Part shown: positions 1-6,101 of the stretch, in pieces
How the letters are laid out: each line of letters starts with the position of its first letter
How positions within the stretch are numbered: the first letter of the stretch is position 1
Translations under genes and position numbers: made by a program
The notes under the pieces: model-generated
The model's input: the letters and a program-made list of their open reading frames with translations, nothing else
Told to the model about the DNA's origin: nothing
Databases searched by the model: none
From: Pseudomonadota bacterium
GTDB taxonomy: Bacteria > Pseudomonadota > Alphaproteobacteria > Rhizobiales > Xanthobacteraceae
DNA: 7,803 nt
Direction: 5' to 3'
Assembly (NCBI GenBank): GCA_023405565.1
Contig: JAEXXW010000623.1
Span: 1-7,803, forward strand

Positions 1-13
1 ACAGATTTTGAAC

Positions 14-562
14 ATGATTGAAAAAGGGGCTGTTCGAGTTGCAGGGAGAAAAGCCTGGTTCGATCCAAAAAAGAGAGAACGCGTTCCGGCCTGGAAGCCG
101 CATCCGTGGGTCGAGTCCTTTGATGGGCGTCTTGCTGCTCTGGTTCAGGCAAAATCACCGCACATCACTATTGCGTCCCCTGAGAGAGGCTACAACGAAG
201 CTGAGAAGATTCTACGCGACAAGAGAAAGACCAACGAAAAACGGGAGGCCGCATTTTCGATGGTCGAAGCCAATCATATTCCATTTGGAACACGCCAACG
301 CATCAAACGAAAATATGGCTCGCGCGCCACTGCGCATCATGCCGCGCTTGAAATCATAAGAGACGCAATCAATCACGGCGACGCGACTACTCTCACCAAA
401 TCTGATCTATCATTTTTCGACAGATCGTTTGACAAACTGAAGTTTGCCTTGATCGGAGATCAACAGCCGGCGTTCGGCGACATTCCCCCCCTTCAATCCG
501 GAAAAACTCCTCAAGGTCGTAGAATTCATCAGCAAAATGAAATCCCGGATTTCGGTCGATGA
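14..562 (+). CDS. Hypothetical protein, 5' part of a probably frameshifted gene
   Basis: I do not recognise this protein and assign no function. The frame reads 182 residues from ATG 14. A TTG lies two codons earlier at 8, and the frame is open to the left edge, so the true start may lie outside the window. No clear ribosome binding site is visible. The product is rich in Lys, Arg and His, with no signal peptide or membrane segment. It has the feel of a soluble protein with helical charged stretches around residues 58-75 and 95-120. After the seven-C run at 485-491 the frame becomes Gln/Arg-rich and stops at 562. The frame one base further on continues much more naturally ([19 protein letters not shown]...) into the next entry, so residues after about 158 are probably not native. 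Base composition is visibly less GC-rich than the ribosomal genes downstream, which hints at an accessory or acquired locus. Confidence 0.5.
   Translation: MIEKGAVRVAGRKAWFDPKKRERVPAWKPHPWVESFDGRLAALVQAKSPHITIASPERGYNEAEKILRDKRKTNEKREAAFSMVEANHIPFGTRQRIKRKYGSRATAHHAALEIIRDAINHGDATTLTKSDLSFFDRSFDKLKFALIGDQQPAFGDIPPLQSGKTPQGRRIHQQNEIPDFGR
485..491 (+). other. Seven-C homopolymer, probable frameshift point
   Basis: Seven consecutive C residues lie where the frame starting at 14 should pass into the frame of 537-977. Removing one C gives ...GDI-PP-FNPEKLLKVVEF... and a single open frame from 14 to 977 of about 320 residues. The cause could be a sequencing error, a true indel or phase-variable tract, or, less likely, a +1 shift on proline codons. 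Confidence 0.6.
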
Positions 563-977
563 CATTCTCGAATTGAGAGCCAACCCCGAGATCACGGATG
601 AGATCGACAAGGTGTTGCGCTCAAGTCTGGATCTTCGAACATCAATATCGAAGGCTGTTCAGAAGGGCATCGTCGGAGAATCTTTTTTCAGCCAAGTTTT
701 TGGAAAAACGCCGTTTGCACGTAATTGTACATTAGCTGCACTCATCCTCTCGAATGCTCCGACACTTTGCGAGAAGCGAATGAACCGCAGACAGGTTCTG
801 CTGTTCGGAACGGGAAGTCTCCTCAGCCTTGCACCGACAGCTGCGCAAAAAACTTCTGTTGATAGATATGAGGCTGATGATGAAGCGAAAATTGCGATAT
901 GGCTTCAATATGGCCGGACATCGGCTACGCAGGATGAATTCCGGCAACTCCTGAGGAAAATCGAAAAACTCTCCTGA
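537..977 (+). CDS. Hypothetical protein, 3' part of the frameshifted gene
   Basis: The frame gives 146 residues from ATG 537, but it is open further upstream. The sequence just before 537 (FNPEKLLKVVEFISK) reads as good protein, so 537 is probably an internal methionine and not a genuine start. The first ~45 residues are charged and helical ([20 protein letters not shown]). A mildly hydrophobic stretch follows at residues 65-75. From residue 82 the sequence [20 protein letters not shown] resembles an export signal. Such a signal in the middle of a soluble protein is odd and suggests either a second gene starting at 781 or a fusion. I recognise no family. The stop lies 332 bases before rpsF, and a separate promoter for rpsF intervenes, so the two are probably not one operon. 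Confidence 0.45.
   Translation: MKSRISVDDILELRANPEITDEIDKVLRSSLDLRTSISKAVQKGIVGESFFSQVFGKTPFARNCTLAALILSNAPTLCEKRMNRRQVLLFGTGSLLSLAPTAAQKTSVDRYEADDEAKIAIWLQYGRTSATQDEFRQLLRKIEKLS
781..977 (+). CDS. Possible small exported protein (alternative start within 537-977)
   Basis: Starting at ATG 781 in the same frame gives a 65-residue protein. Its N-terminus has the layout of an export signal: MNRRQ, a hydrophobic core ([14 protein letters not shown]) and a possible cleavage region TAAQ. The paired arginines are suggestive of a twin-arginine signal, but the full S/T-RR-x-F-L-K consensus is not met. A purine-rich GAGAAG sits a few bases upstream as a weak ribosome binding site. The mature part would be about 40 residues, acidic then basic, with no cysteines. 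It competes with reading the whole of 537-977 as the tail of the upstream gene. Function unknown. Confidence 0.3.
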
Positions 978-1104
978 GGCCAACCCGGTCAAACCCTGCC
1001 TTAATGGTCGCTAATAGCCTGTATAACCTTGATATTCCCGGCTCAGAGCGACGGGAGATTTCTGGGTTCGGCGCGACGATAAGGCGTCCTTTCGACGGGC
1101 AGCC

Positions 1105-1132
1105 TTGCCATCCGGGCAAAATCCCCTATAAA
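1105..1132 (+). promoter_or_regulatory. Probable sigma-70-type promoter of the rpsF operon
   Basis: A -35-like TTGCCA (1105-1110) and a -10-like TATAAA (1127-1132) are separated by 16 bp. Transcription would begin near 1139, leaving a leader of about 170 nt before rpsF. This is the best promoter match between the upstream hypothetical gene and the operon. Confidence 0.55.
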
Positions 1133-1203
1133 CCCCGCTTCCGCTCGTCCCGGCCGGAGGCTGAACGGACGGCTGTGTGCCCCCTCTCTCGGGTCATATG
1201 GCA

Positions 1204-1270
1204 GGACCAGTCGGTCCGTCGTCCCGTGTCTTCGCCATCAGAGCATCGAGCCTTTCCGAAGGTCTCGTTG
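1204..1270 (+). promoter_or_regulatory. Structured rpsF leader, candidate S6:S18 autoregulatory element
   Basis: Two hairpins are visible. The first is GGACC-AGTC-GGTCC (1204-1217). The second pairs CGAGCCTT (1247-1254) with AAGG-CTCG (1259-1267, one bulged T) around a TCCG loop. It is known in many bacteria that the S6:S18 complex represses its own operon by binding a leader structure with an exposed CCG. The CCG in the second loop makes this region a candidate, but I could not match the full published motif, so the role is an inference. Confidence 0.3.
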
Positions 1271-1309
1271 GGCTTCGCGCCGGACAGCGTACAAAGAGAA
1301 GGAAGGCAC

Positions 1310-1807
1310 ATGCCGTTATACGAGCACGTTTTTCTTGCGCGCCAGGACGCAAGCTCCCAGCAGGTCGACGAGCTGACCAATCAGTTCAAGGGCATTGTTG
1401 AGGGTCTCGGTGGCAAGGTCGAGAAGACCGAATATTGGGGCGTCAAAACCCTCACCTACCGCATGAACAAGAATCGCAAGGCGCATTTCACGCTGATGAA
1501 TCTTGACGCTCCGGCGGCGGCCATCGCCGAGATCGAGCGTCAGGAGCGTCTCAGCGAAGAAGTCCTGCGTTACATGACCATCCGCGTCGAGGAACTCGAG
1601 GAAGGCCCATCCGCAATGATGCGCAAGGCCGAGCGCGACGATCGTGAGCGTGAAGGCCGCGGCTTTGGCGGTGGCTTCGGTGGTGGTTTTGGCGGCGGTG
1701 GACGCTTCGGCGATCGTGACCGCGGCGATCGCGGCCCGCGCCGTGACCGCGATGATCGCCCGCGTGATGATGCGGGTGCGTCGAGCAACGCTGGCGGAGA
1801 GGAATAA
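1310..1807 (+). CDS. rpsF: 30S ribosomal protein S6
   Basis: S6 sits on the platform of the small ribosomal subunit as a heterodimer with S18, whose gene follows. The N-terminus [13 protein letters not shown], the [19 protein letters not shown] segment (residues 42-60) and the closing [14 protein letters not shown] (88-101) are typical of the family. ATG 1310 is chosen because AGAAGGAAGG ends three bases upstream and the family N-terminus begins there, although the frame is open further back. The protein has 165 residues against about 95-135 in many bacteria. The excess is a disordered tail from about residue 104, with GGGF repeats (119-131) followed by a run of Arg, Asp and Gly (132-154). 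Such tails occur in alphaproteobacterial S6 and could touch rRNA. The stop lies two bases before rpsR, and the rpsR ribosome binding site is inside the end of this gene, so the pair is translationally coupled. Confidence 0.96.
   Translation: MPLYEHVFLARQDASSQQVDELTNQFKGIVEGLGGKVEKTEYWGVKTLTYRMNKNRKAHFTLMNLDAPAAAIAEIERQERLSEEVLRYMTIRVEELEEGPSAMMRKAERDDREREGRGFGGGFGGGFGGGGRFGDRDRGDRGPRRDRDDRPRDDAGASSNAGGEE
1796..1802 (+). promoter_or_regulatory. rpsR ribosome binding site inside the end of rpsF
   Basis: GGAGAGG lies seven bases before ATG 1810 and overlaps the last codons of rpsF, whose stop is at 1805-1807. The arrangement supports translational coupling of S6 and S18. Confidence 0.7.
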
Positions 1808-1809
1808 TC

Positions 1810-2058
1810 ATGTCGATGCAATCTGCTGGCGGTGGACGCCGTCCCTTCTTCCGTCGTCGCAAGACCTGCCCGTTCTCGGGCCCGAATGCGCCGAAGATCG
1901 ACTACAAGGACGTGAAGCTGTTGCAGCGTTACGTCTCCGAGCGCGGCAAGATCGTGCCGAGCCGCATCACGGCCGTGTCAGCCAAGAAGCAGCGTGAACT
2001 TGCCCAGGCGATCAAGCGCGCCCGCTTCCTCGGCCTGCTGCCCTACGTGATCAAGTAA
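1810..2058 (+). CDS. rpsR: 30S ribosomal protein S18
   Basis: S18 is the partner of S6 on the 30S platform. The 82-residue length is normal. The basic N-terminus ([15 protein letters not shown], residues 10-24) and the core from [15 protein letters not shown] through PSRIT and SAKKQRELA to [12 protein letters not shown] (33-79) are diagnostic. Only one cysteine (C20) is present, so the protein cannot form the multi-cysteine zinc site of some S18 forms. The start at 1810 follows GGAGAGG (1796-1802), which overlaps the last codons of rpsF, with only two bases between the genes. Expression is therefore tied to S6 and the balance of the two partners is set at translation. A perfect inverted repeat follows 20 bases after the stop and may reduce read-through or protect the upstream mRNA. 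Confidence 0.97.
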   Translation: MSMQSAGGGRRPFFRRRKTCPFSGPNAPKIDYKDVKLLQRYVSERGKIVPSRITAVSAKKQRELAQAIKRARFLGLLPYVIK

Positions 2059-2078
2059 GCTCGATTACACATATTCTT

Positions 2079-2102
2079 CGCGATCCGGCACGCCGGATCG
2101 CG
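2079..2102 (+). terminator. Perfect inverted repeat after rpsR, possible attenuator or mRNA-end hairpin
   Basis: CGCGATCCGGC (2079-2089) and its exact reverse complement GCCGGATCGCG (2092-2102) flank only two bases, giving an 11-bp GC-rich stem in principle (9-10 bp in practice). On the plus strand it is followed by TTCT and an A run, not a T run, so it is a poor intrinsic terminator. It may cause partial termination, stabilise the rpsF-rpsR mRNA or be a protein-binding palindrome. Confidence 0.4.
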
Positions 2103-2206
2103 TTCTAAAAAACGAGGCGTTCGGAACGATCCGCGCGCCGATGGTTGGGGCAGACGAGCGCGATGCTGATCTGCCTCTAACCGCTGAACAAGCGGGACAG
2201 CTCGTG

Positions 2207-3157
2207 ATGGTGCAGATTGTTCTTGTCGGATTGGGTGCAGGCGCGGCGTCCGCGTTCCTGTTCGCATCCATTTTGTCCGGCACTGCGTTTTCGATCATCC
2301 TTGCTTATCTCGCTCCGCTGCCGATTATGATCGCGGCGATCGGCTGGAGCCACTGGGCCGGCCTCGTGGCGGCTCTTGCGGCGGCGATCGGTCTGGCGGC
2401 AGGTTTCAGCAACCCGCTTTTCATTGTCAGCTTTCTCGTTGCGACCGGTCTGCCCGCGTGGTGGCTCGGCTATCTGACCCTGCTCGGACGGCCCAATGCC
2501 GAAGGCGGCATGGAGTGGTACCCGCCCGGCCGGCTCCTGCTGTGGTGCGCGGCTGTCAGTGCCATTATGATCCTCATTGTCGTACCGACATTCGGCTTGA
2601 ACGAAGACTCCTTCCGCAAGAATTTGCAGACTTTCTTCGAGCGCACCCTGCGTGAACGAAACCCGAATTCGTCGGATCTATCCAGCGAAGACATCAAGCG
2701 TCTCGTTGATAGCTTCATCCTGATCATGCCGCCGATCGCGGCCGGGATTTCGACATTGATCAACACGATCAATCTTTATCTCGCCGCGCGCATCACCAAG
2801 GTATCGGGACGCTTGCGCAGACCCTGGCCCGATCTGCACGACATCCGTTTTCCGCCCCTCGCGCATGCGGTGTTCGCAACAGCGTTTCTGATCTGGTTCT
2901 TGCCCGGTGCAGTCGGCTTGGCCGGTGGCGTGGTCTGGGCCGCCATGACGGTGGCATACGGCATTCTGGGTGTCGCCGTATTGCATGCCGTGACCCGATC
3001 GTTGGGTAGCCGCACCTTCGTGCTGTCGACCCTTTACGTCATCCTCGTTCTTTTTTGGCCCGTGATCATTCTTTTCGCGCTCATCGGCATCGCTGATGCC
3101 GTTTTCGATTTTCGCAACCGTATCGGAGCCGGCAAGCCGCCGGCCCTGACACAATGA
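2207..3157 (+). CDS. DUF2232-type multi-pass inner-membrane protein
   Basis: This is a predicted integral membrane protein of unknown function, fitting the DUF2232 family by topology and position between rpsR and rplI. From the start used here it has 316 residues. About eight or nine hydrophobic segments are seen, roughly at residues 2-22, 28-46, 51-68, 70-88, 109-128, 168-193, 218-238, 241-263 and 271-298. A charged loop (ERTLRERNPNSSDLSSEDIKR, around residues 145-165) and the basic patch GRLRRPWPDLHD (201-212) lie between them. The start is uncertain: ATG 2141 would add 22 hydrophilic residues but has no good ribosome binding site. ATG 2207 begins right at the first membrane segment, as I recall for relatives, and has GGGA nine bases upstream. 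The gap to rplI is 40 bp, so the two are cotranscribed. In Bacillus the family member YybS is encoded near rplI and the replicative helicase gene. Confidence 0.8.
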   Translation: MVQIVLVGLGAGAASAFLFASILSGTAFSIILAYLAPLPIMIAAIGWSHWAGLVAALAAAIGLAAGFSNPLFIVSFLVATGLPAWWLGYLTLLGRPNAEGGMEWYPPGRLLLWCAAVSAIMILIVVPTFGLNEDSFRKNLQTFFERTLRERNPNSSDLSSEDIKRLVDSFILIMPPIAAGISTLINTINLYLAARITKVSGRLRRPWPDLHDIRFPPLAHAVFATAFLIWFLPGAVGLAGGVVWAAMTVAYGILGVAVLHAVTRSLGSRTFVLSTLYVILVLFWPVIILFALIGIADAVFDFRNRIGAGKPPALTQ

Positions 3158-3183
3158 CTTCAACCAACGAACGGAAAACTTCT

Positions 3184-3190
3184 GAAGGAG
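3184..3190 (+). promoter_or_regulatory. Strong ribosome binding site of rplI
   Basis: GAAGGAG lies seven bases before ATG 3198 and fixes the rplI start. It is much stronger than the site before the DUF2232 gene, matching the need for high L9 output from one shared transcript. Confidence 0.75.
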
Positions 3191-3197
3191 AAAAGAC

Positions 3198-3797
3198 ATG
3201 GAAGTGATTTTGCTCGAACGCGTCGCCAAACTCGGCCAGATGGGCGAGACCGTGCGCGTGAAGGACGGCTTCGCGCGTAATTTCCTGCTGCCGCACGGCA
3301 AGGCCCTGCGCGCCACCAAGGAAAACAAGGAGCGCTTCGAAGGCATGCGCAAGGAACTCGAGACGAAGAACCTCGAGAACCGCGGCGAAGCCCAGAAGGT
3401 CGCCGACAAGCTCAACGGCAAGAGCTTCACGGCCCTGCGTCAGGCCTCGGAATCCGGCCAGCTCTATGGTTCGGTGTCGGCCCGCGATATCGCCGATCTC
3501 GTCACCGAAGGCGGCTTCAAGGTGTCCCGCAGCCAGATCGCCCTGCACGCTCCCATCAAGATGATCGGCTCGCACAAGATCGAAATCGCGTTGCATCCGG
3601 AAGTCGACGTCAACGTCACCATGATCGTTGCGCGCAACGAGGACGAGGCTGAGCGCATCGCCCGCGGCGAAGATGTCACGGTTCGCCGTGAAGATGCCGA
3701 ACATGCCCGCGAAGTCGCGGCCGCTGCCGCCGGCACTTTCTTCGATCCGGATGCGGAGCCGGACGACAATCAGGGCGCTCCCGCCGAAGACGCCTGA
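3198..3797 (+). CDS. rplI: 50S ribosomal protein L9
   Basis: L9 binds 23S rRNA near the L1 stalk with its N-terminal domain and projects a long helix carrying a C-terminal domain, which helps limit frameshifting and ribosome slippage. The N-terminal signature is clear: [19 protein letters not shown], then [16 protein letters not shown] (residues 21-36). A charged helix follows (40-75) and then the C-terminal domain, [24 protein letters not shown] to about residue 147. The 199-residue length exceeds the ~150 of E. coli L9. The excess is an acidic, Ala-rich tail (about 148-199, ending in [17 protein letters not shown]) that looks disordered and is usual in alphaproteobacteria. The gene is the last of the operon, and a strong terminator lies 14 bases after its stop. 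Confidence 0.97.
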   Translation: MEVILLERVAKLGQMGETVRVKDGFARNFLLPHGKALRATKENKERFEGMRKELETKNLENRGEAQKVADKLNGKSFTALRQASESGQLYGSVSARDIADLVTEGGFKVSRSQIALHAPIKMIGSHKIEIALHPEVDVNVTMIVARNEDEAERIARGEDVTVRREDAEHAREVAAAAAGTFFDPDAEPDDNQGAPAEDA

Positions 3798-3811
3798 GCC
3801 TGACGCAAACG

Positions 3812-3851
3812 AAAAAGCCTGCCCGGCTTCCAAGCCAGGCAGGCTTTTTTT
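3812..3851. terminator. Strong bidirectional intrinsic terminator between rplI and the cytochrome-like gene
   Basis: AAAAAGCCTGCC (3812-3823) pairs exactly with GGCAGGCTTTTT (3838-3849). Inside, past one C/A mismatch, GGCTT (3825-3829) pairs with AAGCC (3832-3836). On the plus strand the stem ends in seven T residues (3845-3851) for rplI. On the minus strand the A run supplies a T run for the converging gene that stops at 3870. Confidence 0.9.
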
Positions 3852-3869
3852 GTTATCGACGCGAAAAAC

Positions 3870-4742
3870 TCACAACGGGATTTCCGGACCGGCCGGCTTC
3901 TCCTCGGCTGGCGGTGCGCTGGCCGGCGCTGGTGCTGAAACAGCTGGCGCTGCGGCGGCTGGCTCCTCAGCTGCGGCGGCCGGCGCCTCCGGACCAGGAA
4001 CAGCTGCAGGTGGCGCCGTCCGGGCCGTCGCGGCCGGACGCTCGACAGGCTTGCGCTTGGCCGGCGCTTCGCGTTCGAGGGCACGAGGCGCTTCCGGACG
4101 GGCTGCTGGTTCGGGACGGGCCGCTTCCTGCGGCCGTGGAGCTTCCGGCGGCTTGCGGCGGCGATCGAACAGCGATGGCGGCTGATCGTCTTCCTCAGCC
4201 GGCGGCCGGCGATTGCCGACGGCGGCCGGCGGACGATCCACTGGCGCCTGCCGATTCGGAGCAGCGGCCGGCGTGACAGTCGTGGGACCACCACGCCCCG
4301 GCCCTGCCCCGGTCAGGAAGGCCGACAGCGCCTGCGCGTGCTGGATGCTCGATGTGTAATGCTGACGAAGAAAGCCGGTGAGTTCGCCCGCGCTTCGGCC
4401 CTTGGCAAGGCCGCCCGCACTCTGATGGCAGACGGCACAGCCGGCCTGAAACATTTCGGCGGCTGATTTGCCTTCATTTAAATCAATCGCTTCGGTTTGA
4501 TGGCCACTTGACGGTAGCGCTGGCCCTCCACGGCCCGCTGTCGCGCTGCCGCGTGACTGCGCAAAGGCGTCCTGCGTTGCAACCATTGCCAGCACCAGCG
4601 CCGACACCGCGATAAGGCCGCCACGTGCTTTCCGCAATGATCCGCTCCCACCCACAGCCGACCCAACGGCCGTGCTATCCAAAAAACGCAGAACCGCCCC
4701 CTTCAGGGAGTGGGTGGCGCATAATCGTCGAATGTGGCTCAT
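3870..4742 (-). CDS. Exported c-type cytochrome-like protein with Pro/Ala-rich tail
   Basis: From ATG 4742 the protein has 290 residues. A hydrophobic signal segment (LIAVSALVLAMVATQDAFA, about 43-61) predicts export. A single haem-attachment motif CAVCH lies at residues 102-106, preceded by AAEMFQAG as in class I cytochromes c. The haem region ends near residue 144 (LSAFLTG). No methionine follows CAVCH, so the usual second ligand is absent and a histidine (H128 in RQHYTSS or H135) may replace it. Residues 155-290 are a low-complexity tail of Pro, Ala, Arg and Glu, probably disordered. The start is uncertain: ATG 4742 has no ribosome binding site, whereas TTG 4637 has GGGAG seven bases upstream and gives a 255-residue form beginning MRKARGG directly before the signal. 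The frame stays open to 5504, but that part is antisense to cfa. Electron partner and role are unknown. Confidence 0.75.
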   Translation of the reverse strand: MSHIRRLCATHSLKGAVLRFLDSTAVGSAVGGSGSLRKARGGLIAVSALVLAMVATQDAFAQSRGSATAGRGGPALPSSGHQTEAIDLNEGKSAAEMFQAGCAVCHQSAGGLAKGRSAGELTGFLRQHYTSSIQHAQALSAFLTGAGPGRGGPTTVTPAAAPNRQAPVDRPPAAVGNRRPPAEEDDQPPSLFDRRRKPPEAPRPQEAARPEPAARPEAPRALEREAPAKRKPVERPAATARTAPPAAVPGPEAPAAAAEEPAAAAPAVSAPAPASAPPAEEKPAGPEIPL

Positions 4743-4756
4743 TTTCGAAGATCGAA

Positions 4757-4785
4757 TTGCCGCGGCGGCGAGTCTTTGTTCTAAT
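4757..4785 (+). promoter_or_regulatory. Candidate promoter of cfa
   Basis: In the 102-bp gap between the divergent genes, TTGCCG (4757-4762) and TCTAAT (4780-4785) are separated by 17 bp. The -35 half matches TTGCCA of the rpsF promoter at five of six bases. Moderate match only; no second promoter for the minus-strand gene is clear. Confidence 0.4.
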
Positions 4786-4844
4786 CGCGATGTTTTGAGC
4801 AAGCTGCCGATCGGAAGGCGACAGGGTATGGATGGAGGCGGCCG

Positions 4845-6101
4845 ATGGAACGGTTGCTTCGGGCTGGTCTGACACGGTTCATTCGTCACGGCAACCTGCG
4901 TGTGACGATAGCCAACGAAAAAACGCTGACCTTCGGCGACGGAACCGGAACGCCGGTCGCGCTTCGTTTCAAAAACCGTCGCGCTGCGCTGCGGATTCTG
5001 CTCAATCCCGAACTGCGTTTCGGTGAAGCCTTCATGCGGGGTGACTTCGTGCTGGAAAGCGGCACGATCGCCGATCTCCTGGCCATTCTGATGTCGCAGG
5101 GCCAGCACGGCGAAATCCCCTTTTTCGCCCGGCCGCAAGCCGTCCTGCGCTATGGCCGCCGTCGCTTCGACCAGTTCAACTACCGCCAGCGTTCGCGGCG
5201 CAATGTCGCGCATCACTACGACCTCGATGGCCGTCTTTATTCTCTCTTCCTCGATGCCGACCGGCAATATAGCTGCGCCTATTTCGAAACGCCGGACCAG
5301 ACGCTCGACGATGCCCAGCTTGCCAAGAAGCGACATATCGCCGCCAAGCTGCAGATCGAGGACGGTCAGCGTGTGCTCGACATCGGTTCGGGATGGGGTG
5401 GCCTCGGGCTTTATCTTGCCGAATATTGTGGCGCGAAGGTCACCGGCGTCACGCTCTCCGAGGAACAGCTCAAGCTGGCGCGCGGCCGTGCCGTCGAACG
5501 TCACCTGAGTGATTCGGTGGAATTCCGGCTGCAGGATTACCGCGATCTCGACGAACGGTTCAACCGGATCGTCTCAGTCGGCATGTTCGAGCATGTCGGA
5601 GTCAACCATTATCGCGGCTTTTTCGACAAATGCGCGCGGTTGCTGGACGATAACGGCGTGATGCTCCTGCATTCGATCGGACGGTCGGAAGGTCCCAACG
5701 CGACCAATCCCTGGATCGATAAGTATATTTTTCCGGGCGGCTACATCCCGGCTCTCTCTGAAGTCCTGCCGGCGATCGAACGCGCCGGCCTTCTGGTCAC
5801 CGACATCGAGATTCTGCGTCTACACTATGCGGAGACGCTCAAGGCCTGGCGGACCCGCTTCATGGCGCGGGCCGAGGAAGCGCGCCGGCTTTACGACGAC
5901 CGCTTCGTGCGGATGTGGGAATTCTATCTCGCATCCTCCGAGATGGCCTTCCGCCATCAGGGCATGATGGTGTTCCAGATCCAACTCGCCAAACGTGTCG
6001 ATGCCGTTCCGATCACGCGCGACTATATCCCGCGTGAAGAAAACAGGCTCCGGGCGCTGGAACGCAACACGCGTGCGCCGCTGCGCATGGCTGGTGAATA
6101 G
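4845..6101 (+). CDS. cfa: Cyclopropane-fatty-acyl-phospholipid synthase
   Basis: The enzyme transfers a methylene group from S-adenosylmethionine to cis double bonds of membrane phospholipid acyl chains, forming cyclopropane (in rhizobia, lactobacillic) fatty acids that protect membranes in acid and stationary phase. It acts at the inner face of the inner membrane. The 418-residue length fits the family. Visible are a lipid-binding-type N-terminal region (1-110), HHYDLDGRLYSLFLD (123-137), the QYSCAYF motif (141-147), the SAM-binding loop VLDIGSGWGG (177-186) and VSVGMFEHVG (243-252). The bicarbonate-site residues known from E. coli Cfa appear conserved as C144, E249, H276, I278 and Y328. ATG 4845 has GGAGG six bases upstream. 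A few family members instead methylate tuberculostearate-type lipids or other substrates, so exact product is inferred. The gene diverges from the cytochrome-like gene and shows no clear terminator after its stop. Confidence 0.92.
   Translation: MERLLRAGLTRFIRHGNLRVTIANEKTLTFGDGTGTPVALRFKNRRAALRILLNPELRFGEAFMRGDFVLESGTIADLLAILMSQGQHGEIPFFARPQAVLRYGRRRFDQFNYRQRSRRNVAHHYDLDGRLYSLFLDADRQYSCAYFETPDQTLDDAQLAKKRHIAAKLQIEDGQRVLDIGSGWGGLGLYLAEYCGAKVTGVTLSEEQLKLARGRAVERHLSDSVEFRLQDYRDLDERFNRIVSVGMFEHVGVNHYRGFFDKCARLLDDNGVMLLHSIGRSEGPNATNPWIDKYIFPGGYIPALSEVLPAIERAGLLVTDIEILRLHYAETLKAWRTRFMARAEEARRLYDDRFVRMWEFYLASSEMAFRHQGMMVFQIQLAKRVDAVPITRDYIPREENRLRALERNTRAPLRMAGE

Larger units (their letters stand above)
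978..1309 (+). other. Intergenic region and rpsF leader
   Basis: These 332 bases hold no convincing gene. The rpsF frame is open back to 1004, but that stretch lacks a ribosome binding site and does not resemble S6, so it is untranslated upstream sequence. The left part (978-1100) shows nothing recognisable and no obvious terminator for the upstream gene. The right part holds the promoter at 1105-1132 and a GC-rich leader with two hairpins. Confidence 0.6.

Noticed and set aside
18..359. 113-codon frame overlapping the first hypothetical gene
   Set aside because: The frame starting at 14 reads more like a protein and joins the downstream frame with one base change; this one stops at 359 with no continuation.
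1002..1015. CtrA-like TTAA-N7-TTAA site near TTAATGGTCGCTAATAG
   Set aside because: Only the first half-site matches; the second is out of register.
2678..3833. Two 250-codon minus-strand frames over the DUF2232 gene and rplI (2678-3430, 3081-3833)
   Set aside because: Both are antisense to recognised genes, show shadow-like composition and have no family resemblance.
4743..5504. Upstream extension of the minus-strand cytochrome frame for 254 codons
   Set aside because: It lies entirely antisense to the well-supported cfa gene and precedes the signal peptide; an open shadow frame is common in GC-rich coding DNA.
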